64,000 nt of DNA from CAWAPS01 sp963783945 (GTDB lineage Bacteria; Actinomycetota; Acidimicrobiia; Acidimicrobiales; Palsa-688), in the NCBI GenBank assembly GCA_963783945.1, contig CAWAPS010000032.1:186001-250000 (forward strand), in the 5' to 3' direction. Of this stretch, positions 32,738 through 40,395 are shown piece after piece (position 1 is the stretch's first letter; every line of letters begins with the position of its first letter). The notes below the pieces were generated by a model. The model was given only the letters and a program-made list of their open reading frames with translations. It did not search any database and was not told the DNA's origin. The translations under genes and the position numbers were made by a program.

Positions 32738-34000
32738 TCAGATCACCGCGGCGAGATCATCGAACGCGGCATCCATGCGGTCGGTGATCTCCGCCACATC
32801 CGTGTCGCTGGTGACGGTAGAGACGTTGACGAGGGTTCGTGGGACGGCGAACACGCCGTTGGTCATGCATGCCAGGTGGAAGAGGGTGGGGAGGTCTCCG
32901 TCTGCCCGGACATCATTCGCCGCAGGCAAGTCGTCGCTGAGCCAGAAGCTCATCAACGCTCCGACCCGCCGGCTGCAGTATGGGATCCCGTGGACCGCCG
33001 CGGACTTCTGCATGGCGATGTCGATCGTCTCCGCCTGCTCGGCCATCTTGTCGATCTTCTCCGCGGTCAGTTCCCTGACGGCAACGGCACCGGCCGCGGT
33101 CGACAACGGATTACCGGAGAAGGTACCGGAGATATGGACCTTGCCGCTGACCGGATTGAAGAGCTCCATCAGGTCCCGCCGCCCTCCAACCCCGCCGACC
33201 GGAAAACCCGCTCCTATCATCTTGCCGAGAACCGTGACATCCGGCTTGAAATCGAGCAGAGCCTGCGCTCCCCCGGTGTGAAGCCGGAACACACTGCATT
33301 CGTCGAGGATCAGGAGGGCGCCAGCCGCCGTGGCTGCTGCTTGAACGCGTTGAAAGAAATCTTTGGACGCACCGACCATACCGCCGACGCCGAGCCACGG
33401 CTCCAGCAAGACCGCGGTGATCTCATCGCCGTGCTCTGCCAGCACGGCCTCGAAACTGGCGGCATCATTCCACGCCGCGGTGTACACCCCAACGAAATCC
33501 GTGGCCGGTTTCGGGTCCGTCGGGTCCCGCCTGAAGTCGAGGAACTGACCGTGAAACCCGTAGTTCGACATCAGGATCTTTGATCGGCCGTTGTAGCCGC
33601 GCGCCAAGTGCAGAGCCAGCTGCACTGCCTCGGAACCGGAGTTCGAGAACTTGACCTCGTCCACTGAAGCCACTCGCTCGACGATTACTTCGGCCAGTTC
33701 GATCTGAGAGAAGGTCTTGGCCGCGAAGGTCCCTCCATTGAGAGCCCTGGTTGCGGCCTCCACCACGGGCGGGTAAGCGTGCCCGTGCACCAGACAGGCA
33801 TAGTTGAAATTCACATCCAGATATTCATTGCCGTCGATATCCCAGAGTCGGGCGCCCGCCCCGTGATCGATGACCACCGAGTACGGCGGGTGGTAAACCG
33901 CGTTGCGTACCTCCCCTCCAGGGATTACCTGGGCGGCTCGCACCGACGCGTCGGCCGATTTTGGCGTCCGCCTCCGGAACTTCTGCTCGATAGAGTGCAA
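32738..34000 (-). CDS. Class III aminotransferase (glutamate-1-semialdehyde aminomutase-like)
   Basis: A 420-residue fold-type I PLP enzyme. The cofactor lysine is in VLGKMIGAGFPVGG (about 258), preceded by LILDECSVFRLHTGG; KFSNSGSEAVQLALHLARGY is the PLP-phosphate region. It resembles GSA aminomutase, but the genomic setting (no hem genes) and altered motifs suggest a catabolic or biosynthetic transaminase or mutase. The start is TTG at 34000 with GGGGG eight bases upstream; no better start keeps the conserved N-terminus PKSADASVRAAQVIPGG. Confidence 0.85.
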   Translation of the reverse strand: MHSIEQKFRRRTPKSADASVRAAQVIPGGEVRNAVYHPPYSVVIDHGAGARLWDIDGNEYLDVNFNYACLVHGHAYPPVVEAATRALNGGTFAAKTFSQIELAEVIVERVASVDEVKFSNSGSEAVQLALHLARGYNGRSKILMSNYGFHGQFLDFRRDPTDPKPATDFVGVYTAAWNDAASFEAVLAEHGDEITAVLLEPWLGVGGMVGASKDFFQRVQAAATAAGALLILDECSVFRLHTGGAQALLDFKPDVTVLGKMIGAGFPVGGVGGRRDLMELFNPVSGKVHISGTFSGNPLSTAAGAVAVRELTAEKIDKMAEQAETIDIAMQKSAAVHGIPYCSRRVGALMSFWLSDDLPAANDVRADGDLPTLFHLACMTNGVFAVPRTLVNVSTVTSDTDVAEITDRMDAAFDDLAAVI

Positions 34001-34151
34001 CTAGGGACCCCCGTTCCGGGACTTCGACAGGCTGAGCTGGAGACCGTAGGCTAGCACTGGACGTCAATTGGAATCCAAGAGTGCCGGCCAGGTCACCAAT
34101 CAGCGGTGAGGGCGCCGGGCTAACTAATAATTAATTGGGGGACGGCCGGCC

Positions 34152-34583
34152 TCAGTGGACCCACCACCACACCGCTGCGCCGACGACCAGCAGTACCGCC
34201 CCGCCGACCAGCACACCCAGCCAGCGGGGCTGGCGTCGGATCCAGGCCGTCCACCTTCCGACCTGGCGCCGCACGAACATGAGCAAAGATCTGGCCCACC
34301 TGAACTCTGTCGCCCAGATGCTCAACCCCAAGAAGATGACCACCCAGCCGGGACCGGGAAACACCAGCAGGATGGCCCCTAATACGACCACGACAAGGCC
34401 TAGAAACGCGATGGCGCCACGCCACGCCAACCGCCCACCCGGTCGCCGGAACACCCATGCCCGCAGACCGCCCAGAGTCTGAGAGACCCGCTTGAGAATG
34501 CCGCTGTCCTCCCGTGGATCCGCCGTCGAGTCGTGGGCGGCGGAAACATCCGCAATGCCGTCGTCGGGCCGGTCAGCAACCAC
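34152..34583 (-). CDS. TIGR02611-like membrane protein (PGPGW motif)
   Basis: About 143 residues with two closely spaced membrane segments (AIAFLGLVVVVLGAILLVFP and GWVVIFLGLSIWATEFRW) around the family signature PGPGW, plus a C-terminal segment (VLVGGAVLLVVGAAVWWWV). This pattern is a small actinobacterial membrane family of unknown role. The frame is open far upstream, into the divergent dehydrogenase gene. I placed the start at GTG 34583, but the exact start is uncertain. Confidence 0.72.
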   Translation of the reverse strand: MVADRPDDGIADVSAAHDSTADPREDSGILKRVSQTLGGLRAWVFRRPGGRLAWRGAIAFLGLVVVVLGAILLVFPGPGWVVIFLGLSIWATEFRWARSLLMFVRRQVGRWTAWIRRQPRWLGVLVGGAVLLVVGAAVWWWVH

Positions 34584-34691
34584 ACCAGGAACGCTACGGC
34601 CTCTCCACCCTCTAGGCACCGCCTGTCGAAGCGAGCCACCTGACTGAGGCACTAGTTTGAGGCCCGTGTCTGCAACGCCGGGCGCCATCCG

Positions 34692-35741
34692 ATGACCGAC
34701 AGGCCCACCAGCGCCGATCCTCCGGTGCTCACCATTCTGTGTCCCTTGACGTTGTCCGATGACGCTCGGGCCCGGCTCGAGGTCATCGCTCCCGGACTCG
34801 AGGTCCACTGGGTGCCCTACCAAGAGGGGGCCGACCTCCGCACCGCCCGATCATCCCGCAGTATCACGGAAGCCCAGCTTGCTTCGGCGCCCGTGCTCTC
34901 CGAACAGGACTGGACCATCCTCGAACGCACGACGGCCGCGGTAGCGCTCGACCTTCCGTCCGGGGCGCTGGAGCGGACGCGGGCGTTGCAGTGGCTTCAG
35001 GTGATCGCCGCTGGCACAGAGCACATCGACGTAGGCGGCTTTGCTGCCCGCGGTGTCCCGGTCACGAGCGGAGCCGGGATCGCGGCCGTTCCCATAGCCG
35101 AGTTCGTCCTCGGCAGACTGCTTCAGGTCTGGAAGCACTTGGCAGCATTTGATCAGCAGCAGGCAAACCGGCGTTGGGAGCCGATCTTCGGCCGGCGCGT
35201 CGCCGGGCTGACCCTCGGTATCGTGGGGCTCGGCAGCATCGGCCGGGCTACTGCCAGGCGGGCCCGGGCATTCGACATGACGGTACTGGCGAACCGGCGC
35301 AGCGCGTCAGCCGGACAATCGGACCCCGATGTTGACGAGTTGTTCACCACGACAGCCATCGACGAGATGATCGGCCGCTGCGATGCAGTCGTCGTGTCAG
35401 CCGCGGCAACCCCGCAGACGAACGGCTTGTTCGACCGGGCACGAATACACGCCATGAAGCCCGGCTCCGTGCTCTGCAACGTAGCCCGGGGCTCGCTCGT
35501 CGACGAGCAGGCTGTAGTGGCGGCTCTCGAGTCAGGGCATCTGGGCGCCGCCATTCTGGATGTCACGGCGGTCGAACCCACGCCGGACGACAGCCCGTTG
35601 TGGACCGCTCCTAACTGCTATCTCTCACCTCACAGCGCGGTTTCGCTGGATGGCTACCAGGACGCCTTGAGCGATCTCGCCGTTCGCAACTTCGAGCGAT
35701 TCGTACGGGGCCTCCCACTGGAAAACCTGGTTCAGGCCTGA
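34692..35741 (+). CDS. D-isomer-specific 2-hydroxyacid dehydrogenase
   Basis: A 349-residue NAD-dependent dehydrogenase that reduces or oxidises 2-keto/2-hydroxy acids. The Rossmann motif is LTLGIVGLGSIGRATARRA (about 172-190). The catalytic Arg (NVARGSLVDE, about 265), Glu (VEPTPDDSPLW, about 294) and His (LSPHSA, about 312) are all present. It is closest in style to glyoxylate/hydroxypyruvate reductase-like members, but the substrate is undetermined. It ends 32 bp before copy B of the 92-bp element. Confidence 0.9.
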   Translation: MTDRPTSADPPVLTILCPLTLSDDARARLEVIAPGLEVHWVPYQEGADLRTARSSRSITEAQLASAPVLSEQDWTILERTTAAVALDLPSGALERTRALQWLQVIAAGTEHIDVGGFAARGVPVTSGAGIAAVPIAEFVLGRLLQVWKHLAAFDQQQANRRWEPIFGRRVAGLTLGIVGLGSIGRATARRARAFDMTVLANRRSASAGQSDPDVDELFTTTAIDEMIGRCDAVVVSAAATPQTNGLFDRARIHAMKPGSVLCNVARGSLVDEQAVVAALESGHLGAAILDVTAVEPTPDDSPLWTAPNCYLSPHSAVSLDGYQDALSDLAVRNFERFVRGLPLENLVQA

Positions 35742-35757
35742 ACCGGGCTTTCGGGTA

Positions 35758-36171
35758 CTAAGGACTCGCCCTAAGGGCCCGCCACGAAACAACTTGACGC
35801 AATTCTCTTGTAAACATGCATGTCGTGGCACAGGACTTGTTCCAAGTTGTTTCGTGGCGGGCCCTGACCCCCGCCGACGCTTTCCAGGCCCGCGTCCGAT
35901 CGTGATCCGGCCCGGCGGGCTGGCCTAGGTCGTCACCACGGGAGACGGCGGCTATAGCAAAGTCGGCCAGGGCATCGACGGTTTCGGCCGCGGGAGGAGT
36001 CCCGATCAACAGATGACGGCGGAGACTGCCCAGCACGAGGTCATGGATGATCAAGGCTTCCGTGCTCGGGCCGCTGCCGTCCCCACCGCGCTCGGCCTTG
36101 AGGGCGACGACGGCCTCCTCGAGCGGTTCACAGTGCAGTCGCTCCTTCTCCGCCGATTCAGCCCGGTTCAT
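35758..36171 (-). CDS. Hypothetical protein whose C-terminus is encoded by the 92-bp element
   Basis: A 137-residue ORF with a good start: ATG 36171 preceded by GGGAGG. The first 80 residues are amphipathic and helical (STEALIIHDLVLGSLRRHLL, then AAETVDALADFAIAAVSRGD), somewhat like the C-terminal half of a TetR regulator. From about residue 103 the frame runs through element copy B (35774-35865) and stops just beyond it, so the last 35 residues (NKSCATTCMFTRELRQVVSW) are element-derived. The element probably truncated or replaced the original C-terminus. Whether it is expressed is unknown. Confidence 0.4.
   Translation of the reverse strand: MNRAESAEKERLHCEPLEEAVVALKAERGGDGSGPSTEALIIHDLVLGSLRRHLLIGTPPAAETVDALADFAIAAVSRGDDLGQPAGPDHDRTRAWKASAGVRARHETTWNKSCATTCMFTRELRQVVSWRALRASP
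35774..35865 (+). mobile_element. 92-bp palindromic element, copy B
   Basis: Identical to copy A except for one base (T instead of C in the right repeat), which makes its terminal repeats perfectly complementary over 22 bp. It lies between the dehydrogenase stop and the divergent amidohydrolase region, inside the 3' end of a minus-strand ORF. Confidence 0.87.
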
Positions 36172-36279
36172 GATGGCTTGCCTCCCGGGGCTCAGGATGA
36201 ACGGACGGGTACGCTACCGACCGAGGTCCTGTACCTTTCAGCCCAGCAGTATCAGCCGGACGCTCCAAGGATGCAGCCG

Positions 36280-37107
36280 ATGATCATCGATGCCCAGGTC
36301 CATCCCTACGGGAGGCGACACCCCGATTCGCCGGCCGCGCTCGCACCGAGCGCCGGCCCACTCGAGGTCAACGGCGACCACCTCGTGACCGCCATGGACG
36401 AGCTCGGCATCGACGGGGCGATCTGCGTCTCACCTTGGGGCGAGTACCACACTGACACCAGCTTCGCCGAGTCGGTCTACAAGGGTCATCCCGACCGGTT
36501 CCGGCTCGTGGCGCCTATCGATTCGAAGGAACCCGGGGTGGAGGCGCGCGTCCGGGAGTGGGCTGCCACGCCCGGGGCGGTCGGGGTTCGCCTCCTGTCC
36601 GTTCCGGAACACACATTCGATGCCGTCGACCCGGGCGTCGAAGCGGCGATCAACACGGCAGCGGCCGCCAACCTACCCGTGAATGTCCACTGTTGGGGAC
36701 GACTGTCGCTTATGGCCGAACTGGCCCGGCAGTATCCCGACGCCCGGCTGGTCATCGACCATTTGGGCCTCACCCAACCTCTTGTTCCCCCCGCACCTCC
36801 GGATGCGCTCGCCGACTTGCCGCAGCTCCTCGCCTTGGCCCGCTACCCGAACCTGGCCGTGAAGATAACCGGTGCCTGCACCTACTCCCGCCGCCCGTTC
36901 CCCTATGACGATCTCTGGGAACCCGTGGCTCGGGTGATCGACTCGTTCGGCGTCGACCGTTGCATGTGGGGAACCGACTGGACGCGAACGACCACGATCC
37001 TGACCTACGAGCAAGGGGTCAGCGCGTTCCGGGACCACTGGCCCATGGAACCCTCGGACAAGGCCGCCCTCATGGGAGGAACCGCGTCGCGCATCTACAA
37101 CTGGTAA
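36280..37107 (+). CDS. Amidohydrolase family 2 (metal-dependent TIM-barrel hydrolase)
   Basis: A 275-residue amidohydrolase 2 protein. It starts MIIDAQVHPYGRR, the usual first metal motif area, and continues LPVNVHCWG, LVIDHLGLTQP and RCMWGTDWTR with the late metal Asp. The family includes ACMSD-type decarboxylases, 2-pyrone-4,6-dicarboxylate lactonase and L-fuconolactone hydrolase, and the short form seen here fits the lactonase-like subgroup. ATG 36280 has AAGG nine bases upstream; the open frame before it is antisense to the hypothetical gene and non-homologous. Confidence 0.87.
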   Translation: MIIDAQVHPYGRRHPDSPAALAPSAGPLEVNGDHLVTAMDELGIDGAICVSPWGEYHTDTSFAESVYKGHPDRFRLVAPIDSKEPGVEARVREWAATPGAVGVRLLSVPEHTFDAVDPGVEAAINTAAAANLPVNVHCWGRLSLMAELARQYPDARLVIDHLGLTQPLVPPAPPDALADLPQLLALARYPNLAVKITGACTYSRRPFPYDDLWEPVARVIDSFGVDRCMWGTDWTRTTTILTYEQGVSAFRDHWPMEPSDKAALMGGTASRIYNW

Positions 37108-37131
37108 ACGCCGCCACGCAACCTGGATGAT

Positions 37132-37971
37132 CTACGTCGGCATGTACCGGCGAATCATGCCCTGGGTGAACTCCTCGTAGGTGGTCGGCGGCTCCTCGAC
37201 CGGAGCCGTAGGGGTCACCTCGAGCATACCCAACTGGTAGGGCTCGGGCAGCGTCACCGCTGTCAGCACGGCATCAGCAACCATGTCCGGCATCATCAGC
37301 CCGGTGTGGCGCAGGAGCCCATGATCGAACCAGTAGCGCTGGGCCGCGTCGAATCGCTCACTTCCCTGTTCACGGGTGGAGAAGTCGGTTCCGGCAGTTT
37401 CTCCGCATCGCAACATCGTCACTCTTATTCCGGTGCCCTCAAGCTCCAGCCGGAGGGTGCGCGCCGCGTGCTCCACGCCGGCATTGGCCGACGCATAGGG
37501 CAAATGAAACGGCCACGGGTTCACCGCCGCGAGCGAGGCGACGAACAGGATGTCACCGCCGGCCCCGGTGTTTCTCATGGATTGAATCCCGCGGCGAGCC
37601 ATCAACAGAGCCCCGGTGAGCTTCGTGGCGATCTCTAGGGCTATCTCAGCAGGAGAGAAATCGTCCAACGGACCGTACCTGGCGGTGGCCGCGTTGTTGA
37701 TGACGACGTCGACCGGACCGAGCTCCGCTTCAGCGAGGGAAAAGAATTCCTCGACCGAATCTCCGTCAGTGACATCGAGGTGGTGGGCGAAGCTCTGCCC
37801 ACCTGCCTCGACCACCAGCTCCGCCGTCCCGGATAGCCGCTCGACCCGCCGCCCCCCGACTGCCACCTTCCATCCGAGAGCTCCAAACTTGGCGGCGACG
37901 GCCTGGCCGATACCGGTACCGGCTCCGGACACCACCGCGACTCGACCTGGTCCAGACCGCGAGTCACTCAC
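37132..37971 (-). CDS. Short-chain dehydrogenase/reductase with atypical active site
   Basis: A 279-residue SDR. The cofactor loop is VVSGAGTGIGQAVAAKFG, with Arg at GGRRVERL suggesting NADP, followed by VINNAATARYGP. The active-site Tyr lies in YASANAG, where the family has YxxxK, so Lys is replaced by Asn; Ser is in VASLAAVNPW. The enzyme may be altered or inactive, or a nearby base may substitute. GTG 37971 has GGGGGAGA upstream; the 27-codon longer frame is unlikely. It is convergent with the amidohydrolase, 24 bp away. Confidence 0.83.
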   Translation of the reverse strand: MSDSRSGPGRVAVVSGAGTGIGQAVAAKFGALGWKVAVGGRRVERLSGTAELVVEAGGQSFAHHLDVTDGDSVEEFFSLAEAELGPVDVVINNAATARYGPLDDFSPAEIALEIATKLTGALLMARRGIQSMRNTGAGGDILFVASLAAVNPWPFHLPYASANAGVEHAARTLRLELEGTGIRVTMLRCGETAGTDFSTREQGSERFDAAQRYWFDHGLLRHTGLMMPDMVADAVLTAVTLPEPYQLGMLEVTPTAPVEEPPTTYEEFTQGMIRRYMPT

Positions 37972-38017
37972 CTGACGTCTCCCCCGATGCCATCCCGAAT
38001 CAGCAAAGCCCTCCCCC

Positions 38018-38392
38018 TCAATTCTCGACGATTGCATAACCATAACGGACAAGATTGCCTGAGCCGGTAAGGCTGACTCCTGCTGGGGAGCCGGCCGGGC
38101 CAGCTACTACTGTCGCCGCGTCCGCCCACGGATTGGTAACCACGCGTTCGCCCGGTGGAAGACGGGGTACCGGATCATCCGCCTGATACCCGGTCTGCCC
38201 CAGGTGCACCTCGGCGGCGGATCCGTGCCCTCCCTCGGCCCCCGCCTCGGCCTCGGGCCCCGCCTCGCCCTCGACCCCCGCCTCGCCCTCGACCCCCGCC
38301 TCGGCCTCGACCCCCGCCCCCGCCTCGACCCCCGCCCCCGCCTCGACCCCCGCCTCGCCCTCGACCGAATTGCCGGAATTTCTCGTAGACAT
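38018..38392 (-). CDS. Possible protein with hexapeptide repeats (low confidence)
   Basis: A 124-codon ORF starting MSTRNSGNSVEGEAGVEAGA. Residues about 10-52 are repeats of GVEGEA/GVEAGA coded by an 18-bp tandem DNA unit. The C-terminal 70 residues are not repetitive (PRLPPGERVVTNPWADAATV, then GSGNLVRYGYAIVEN). There is no clear ribosome site and no known family. The repeat keeps the frame, which slightly favours coding. It overlaps no other gene. Confidence 0.3.
   Translation of the reverse strand: MSTRNSGNSVEGEAGVEAGAGVEAGAGVEAEAGVEGEAGVEGEAGPEAEAGAEGGHGSAAEVHLGQTGYQADDPVPRLPPGERVVTNPWADAATVVAGPAGSPAGVSLTGSGNLVRYGYAIVEN
38233..38365. repeat. 18-bp tandem repeat
   Basis: About seven imperfect copies of an 18-bp unit (CGCCTCGCCCTCGACCCC and variants). 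Period-6 and period-12 substructure is visible. It lies within the minus-strand ORF. Confidence 0.85.
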
Positions 38393-38463
38393 TCTGGTTT
38401 CTCGGCGTCGAATTGCACGTATGCCGTGCGGAACGACTACGAGAAAACAAGATGTCTACGAGA
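38381..38463. repeat. Inverted duplication carrying two divergent start codons
   Basis: Arms of 24 bp (38381-38404 and 38440-38463) are about 85-90% complementary. Each contains an ATG reading outward with the same first codons (MSTR). Between them is a second hairpin, GCACG-TATGC-CGTGC (38415-38429). It could be a bidirectional regulatory palindrome or the trace of an inversion event. Confidence 0.7.
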
Positions 38464-38607
38464 TTCGAGCGGGTACCGGGCGGCGGTACCGCCGGCGGTA
38501 GCGGCTCGGAGAGGATGGCAGCGCGTGCCGCCGAGGCTCCGGAGCAGGACCCGCCCGGCCCCATGGTGGCCTCCCTTGCTGGCGTGGTCCCGACGGTCTC
38601 CGCGTGA
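38452..38607 (+). CDS. Possible 51-residue peptide (low confidence)
   Basis: An ORF beginning MSTRFERVPGGGTAGGSGSE and ending ASLAGVVPTVSA. Its first four codons mirror those of the divergent ORF across the inverted repeat. No ribosome site better than ACAAG is seen, and there is no known family or modification enzyme nearby, so a precursor-peptide role would be guesswork. Confidence 0.2.
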   Translation: MSTRFERVPGGGTAGGSGSERMAARAAEAPEQDPPGPMVASLAGVVPTVSA

Positions 38608-38730
38608 GGGGACACCCGACCCCCTAGACCCACCCTTTGGGCTCGCCCGGTCGCCGGCGACGTCCCGACGGATATAGTCAGACCATGGCGGCGTTGCCGC
38701 TCGGCTCTGTCTCTTGGAGGTCAGTTACTA

Positions 38731-39081
38731 ATGCCACGCTTCCACCACGCGAACCTGGGGGTGCCACCGGGCCTCGACGAGGCCGAGGGCGCCTTTCTCG
38801 TCAACGTCCTGGGCTATCGAAAAATGGAGGTGCCGCCCGAGCTCGAAGGTCTCGCCCGGTGGTACGAGGGGGAGGACAGCAGCCAGATCCATCTCAGCAT
38901 CGACCCCGATCACCACAGCGCCGCCATGGCCCATACAGCGATCGAAGTCGATGAGGGAATCCAGGCCAGGTTGGACGGGGCCGGCATCGCCTACAAGTCA
39001 GGCGGCCGGGGCAACGTGACCGTCATGTTCTGCGCCGACCCGGCCGGCAACAGCTGGGAGCTGCGCCGCACGACGTCCTGA
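38731..39081 (+). CDS. VOC family protein (glyoxalase/bleomycin resistance fold)
   Basis: A 116-residue protein with two beta-alpha-beta-beta-beta modules. The first carries His in MPRFHHANLGV, and Glu and His occur in EDSSQIHLSID. The second runs HTAIEVDEGIQARLDGAGIA to VMFCADPAGNSWELRR, with a late metal Glu in the typical DPxGNxxEL motif. It could be a glyoxalase, dioxygenase or epimerase-type metalloenzyme. ATG 38731 has a strong ribosome site, GGAGGT. Confidence 0.85.
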   Translation: MPRFHHANLGVPPGLDEAEGAFLVNVLGYRKMEVPPELEGLARWYEGEDSSQIHLSIDPDHHSAAMAHTAIEVDEGIQARLDGAGIAYKSGGRGNVTVMFCADPAGNSWELRRTTS

Positions 39082-39169
39082 GCGACCGCGACCGCGGCCG
39101 CGACTGACGGGACGAGGGCAGGGCCCGAGCCGGGCTCCTGGGTGCTCGAGTTCCGAGGGCCGGTGGAGC

Positions 39170-39546
39170 GATATGGCGGGTGATCCCTCGGATCGAGCCG
39201 GTGGGGTGATCGGTTGAGCCCGACAAAATCACATGTCCGTTGCCAGGTAAGCGCCGAGTTAGTTCAGCAAAGACAGCTTCCGACTCCGACCCGATGAGCT
39301 CGTGAACGTCGTCGACCATCAGGCACACGTCAATCGGAAACATGTCGCGGATGGCTATCAACACCTCTGTGCCGAGCTGACCCGACCCGGGGGCACTCTC
39401 CGCCGAACGCCTGGCAGCAGGCCGCCACAAAGCAATTGGCGTCGTGGTCTTCGGGCTGGCAGGACACCCATGCGTCGATCCCGCACGGCTCGGCCAGGCA
39501 GTAGTCCGCCGTTTCCCCGCAATCCCCGAAATAGTCGATCGGATAC
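39170..39546 (-). pseudogene. Remnant of a LuxR/MalT-type (LAL) ATPase regulator
   Basis: Two adjacent frames on the minus strand read like the ATPase part of a MalT-like regulator. The first gives GETADYCLAEPCGIDAWVSC then EDHDANCFVAACCQAF (39546 to about 39440), matching the xxAWvSLdpeDnDpxxFw region. After a frame change, the second gives LIAIRDMFPIDVCLMVDDVH then ELTRRLPGNGHVILSGS, which is the Walker B segment (VDDVH) and the sensor region. The N-terminal Walker A, winged helix and C-terminal HTH are absent. It sits next to copy C of the 92-bp element, so it is a decayed gene fragment. Confidence 0.5.
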
Positions 39547-39881
39547 TTTGACTATGCTGGGAATAATCCGGCCTCGTTAATATCTGGATCGTGCGCCGCT
39601 TGAGCAGCCTCTAATCCCGAAATAATCAGGCTCGGCGCCGGCCGTCGTCTAATCGACTGATAAGGGCCCGCCACGAAACAACTTGGAACAAGTCCTGTGC
39701 CACGACATGCATGTTTACAAGAGAATTGCGTCAAGTTGTTTCGTGGCGGGCCCTAACTCGCCATACCACTACGGCTCCTGAATGGACCCGACGAATTCGT
39801 AATCGGCAAATATGACCGACCCGGCTGTAAACCCCAGCCGGTACACGGCTTCGATCCTCGGGCTGTGCGAAACTCGTCCTC
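39547..39881. other. Non-coding stretch with the third 92-bp element
   Basis: Apart from element copy C (39663-39754) I see no gene in this stretch. It is less GC-rich than its surroundings in places (for example TTAATATCTGGATC near 39577), as expected for decayed DNA. The promoter of the SnoaL-like gene should lie after the element. Confidence 0.5.
39663..39754 (-). mobile_element. 92-bp palindromic element, copy C (inverted)
   Basis: Same 92-bp sequence as copies A and B but in reverse orientation; its core begins GGAACAAGTCCTGTGCCACG on the plus strand. The terminal 22-bp repeats are perfect. The flanking bases differ from those at A and B, which suggests independent insertions. Confidence 0.87.
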
Positions 39882-40340
39882 ATGAACGAAGACAACGACG
39901 CCTATCTCGCAATCGAGCACTTACAACGTGCCTACGCTGACATCAGCACCCGCCACGCGTGGGACGAACTGCCCTCAATCTGCACTCCGGACGCCCGGTT
40001 CTCGTTCGATACCAAGGCAGGCACCTTCGAAGTCAAGGGGGGAAAGGCGCTGGCCGAGTTGAGCCCTCAGATAGCTGAGCGGTTCAGCTTCAACCTACTC
40101 ATTCCTCTGAACTTCGTGATATCCGCGGTAACCAATGGCACGGCGCGAGGTCGGTCGTACCTCCTCGAGGTGGCCGAAGACCGCCAGACCGGCGACTGGC
40201 TCGAGGTCTTCGGTATCTACCATGACGAATACGCCCTGCACGGGGGCAACTGGCTCTTTTCCCGACGGCACTACCAGCCATACGGACGGCGCACCGCTGG
40301 TCGCCTGGAGAAATTCCCGCTGGAGGACCGTCCGCTGTAG
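39882..40340 (+). CDS. SnoaL-like / NTF2-fold protein
   Basis: A 152-residue cone-shaped alpha+beta barrel protein: IEHLQRAYADISTRHAWDEL, SICTPDARFSFDTKAG, then the sheet RGRSYLLEVAEDRQ, WLEVFGIYHDEY and WLFSRRHYQPYGR. Members are polyketide cyclases, ketosteroid isomerases, ring dehydratases or ligand-binding proteins. The pattern resembles the linA/scytalone dehydratase-like subgroup. It has its own promoter region and ATG 39882. It is convergent with the next gene. Confidence 0.82.
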   Translation: MNEDNDAYLAIEHLQRAYADISTRHAWDELPSICTPDARFSFDTKAGTFEVKGGKALAELSPQIAERFSFNLLIPLNFVISAVTNGTARGRSYLLEVAEDRQTGDWLEVFGIYHDEYALHGGNWLFSRRHYQPYGRRTAGRLEKFPLEDRPL

Positions 40341-40395
40341 CCGGCCAGGACAAGGGGCAACACCGCGCAACCCGTGGCGCATCGGTGCCACCAGC

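Noticed and set aside
36013..36279. N-terminal extension of the amidohydrolase at 36280
   Set aside because: It is antisense to another ORF and lacks similarity; the conserved N-terminus and ribosome site point to 36280.
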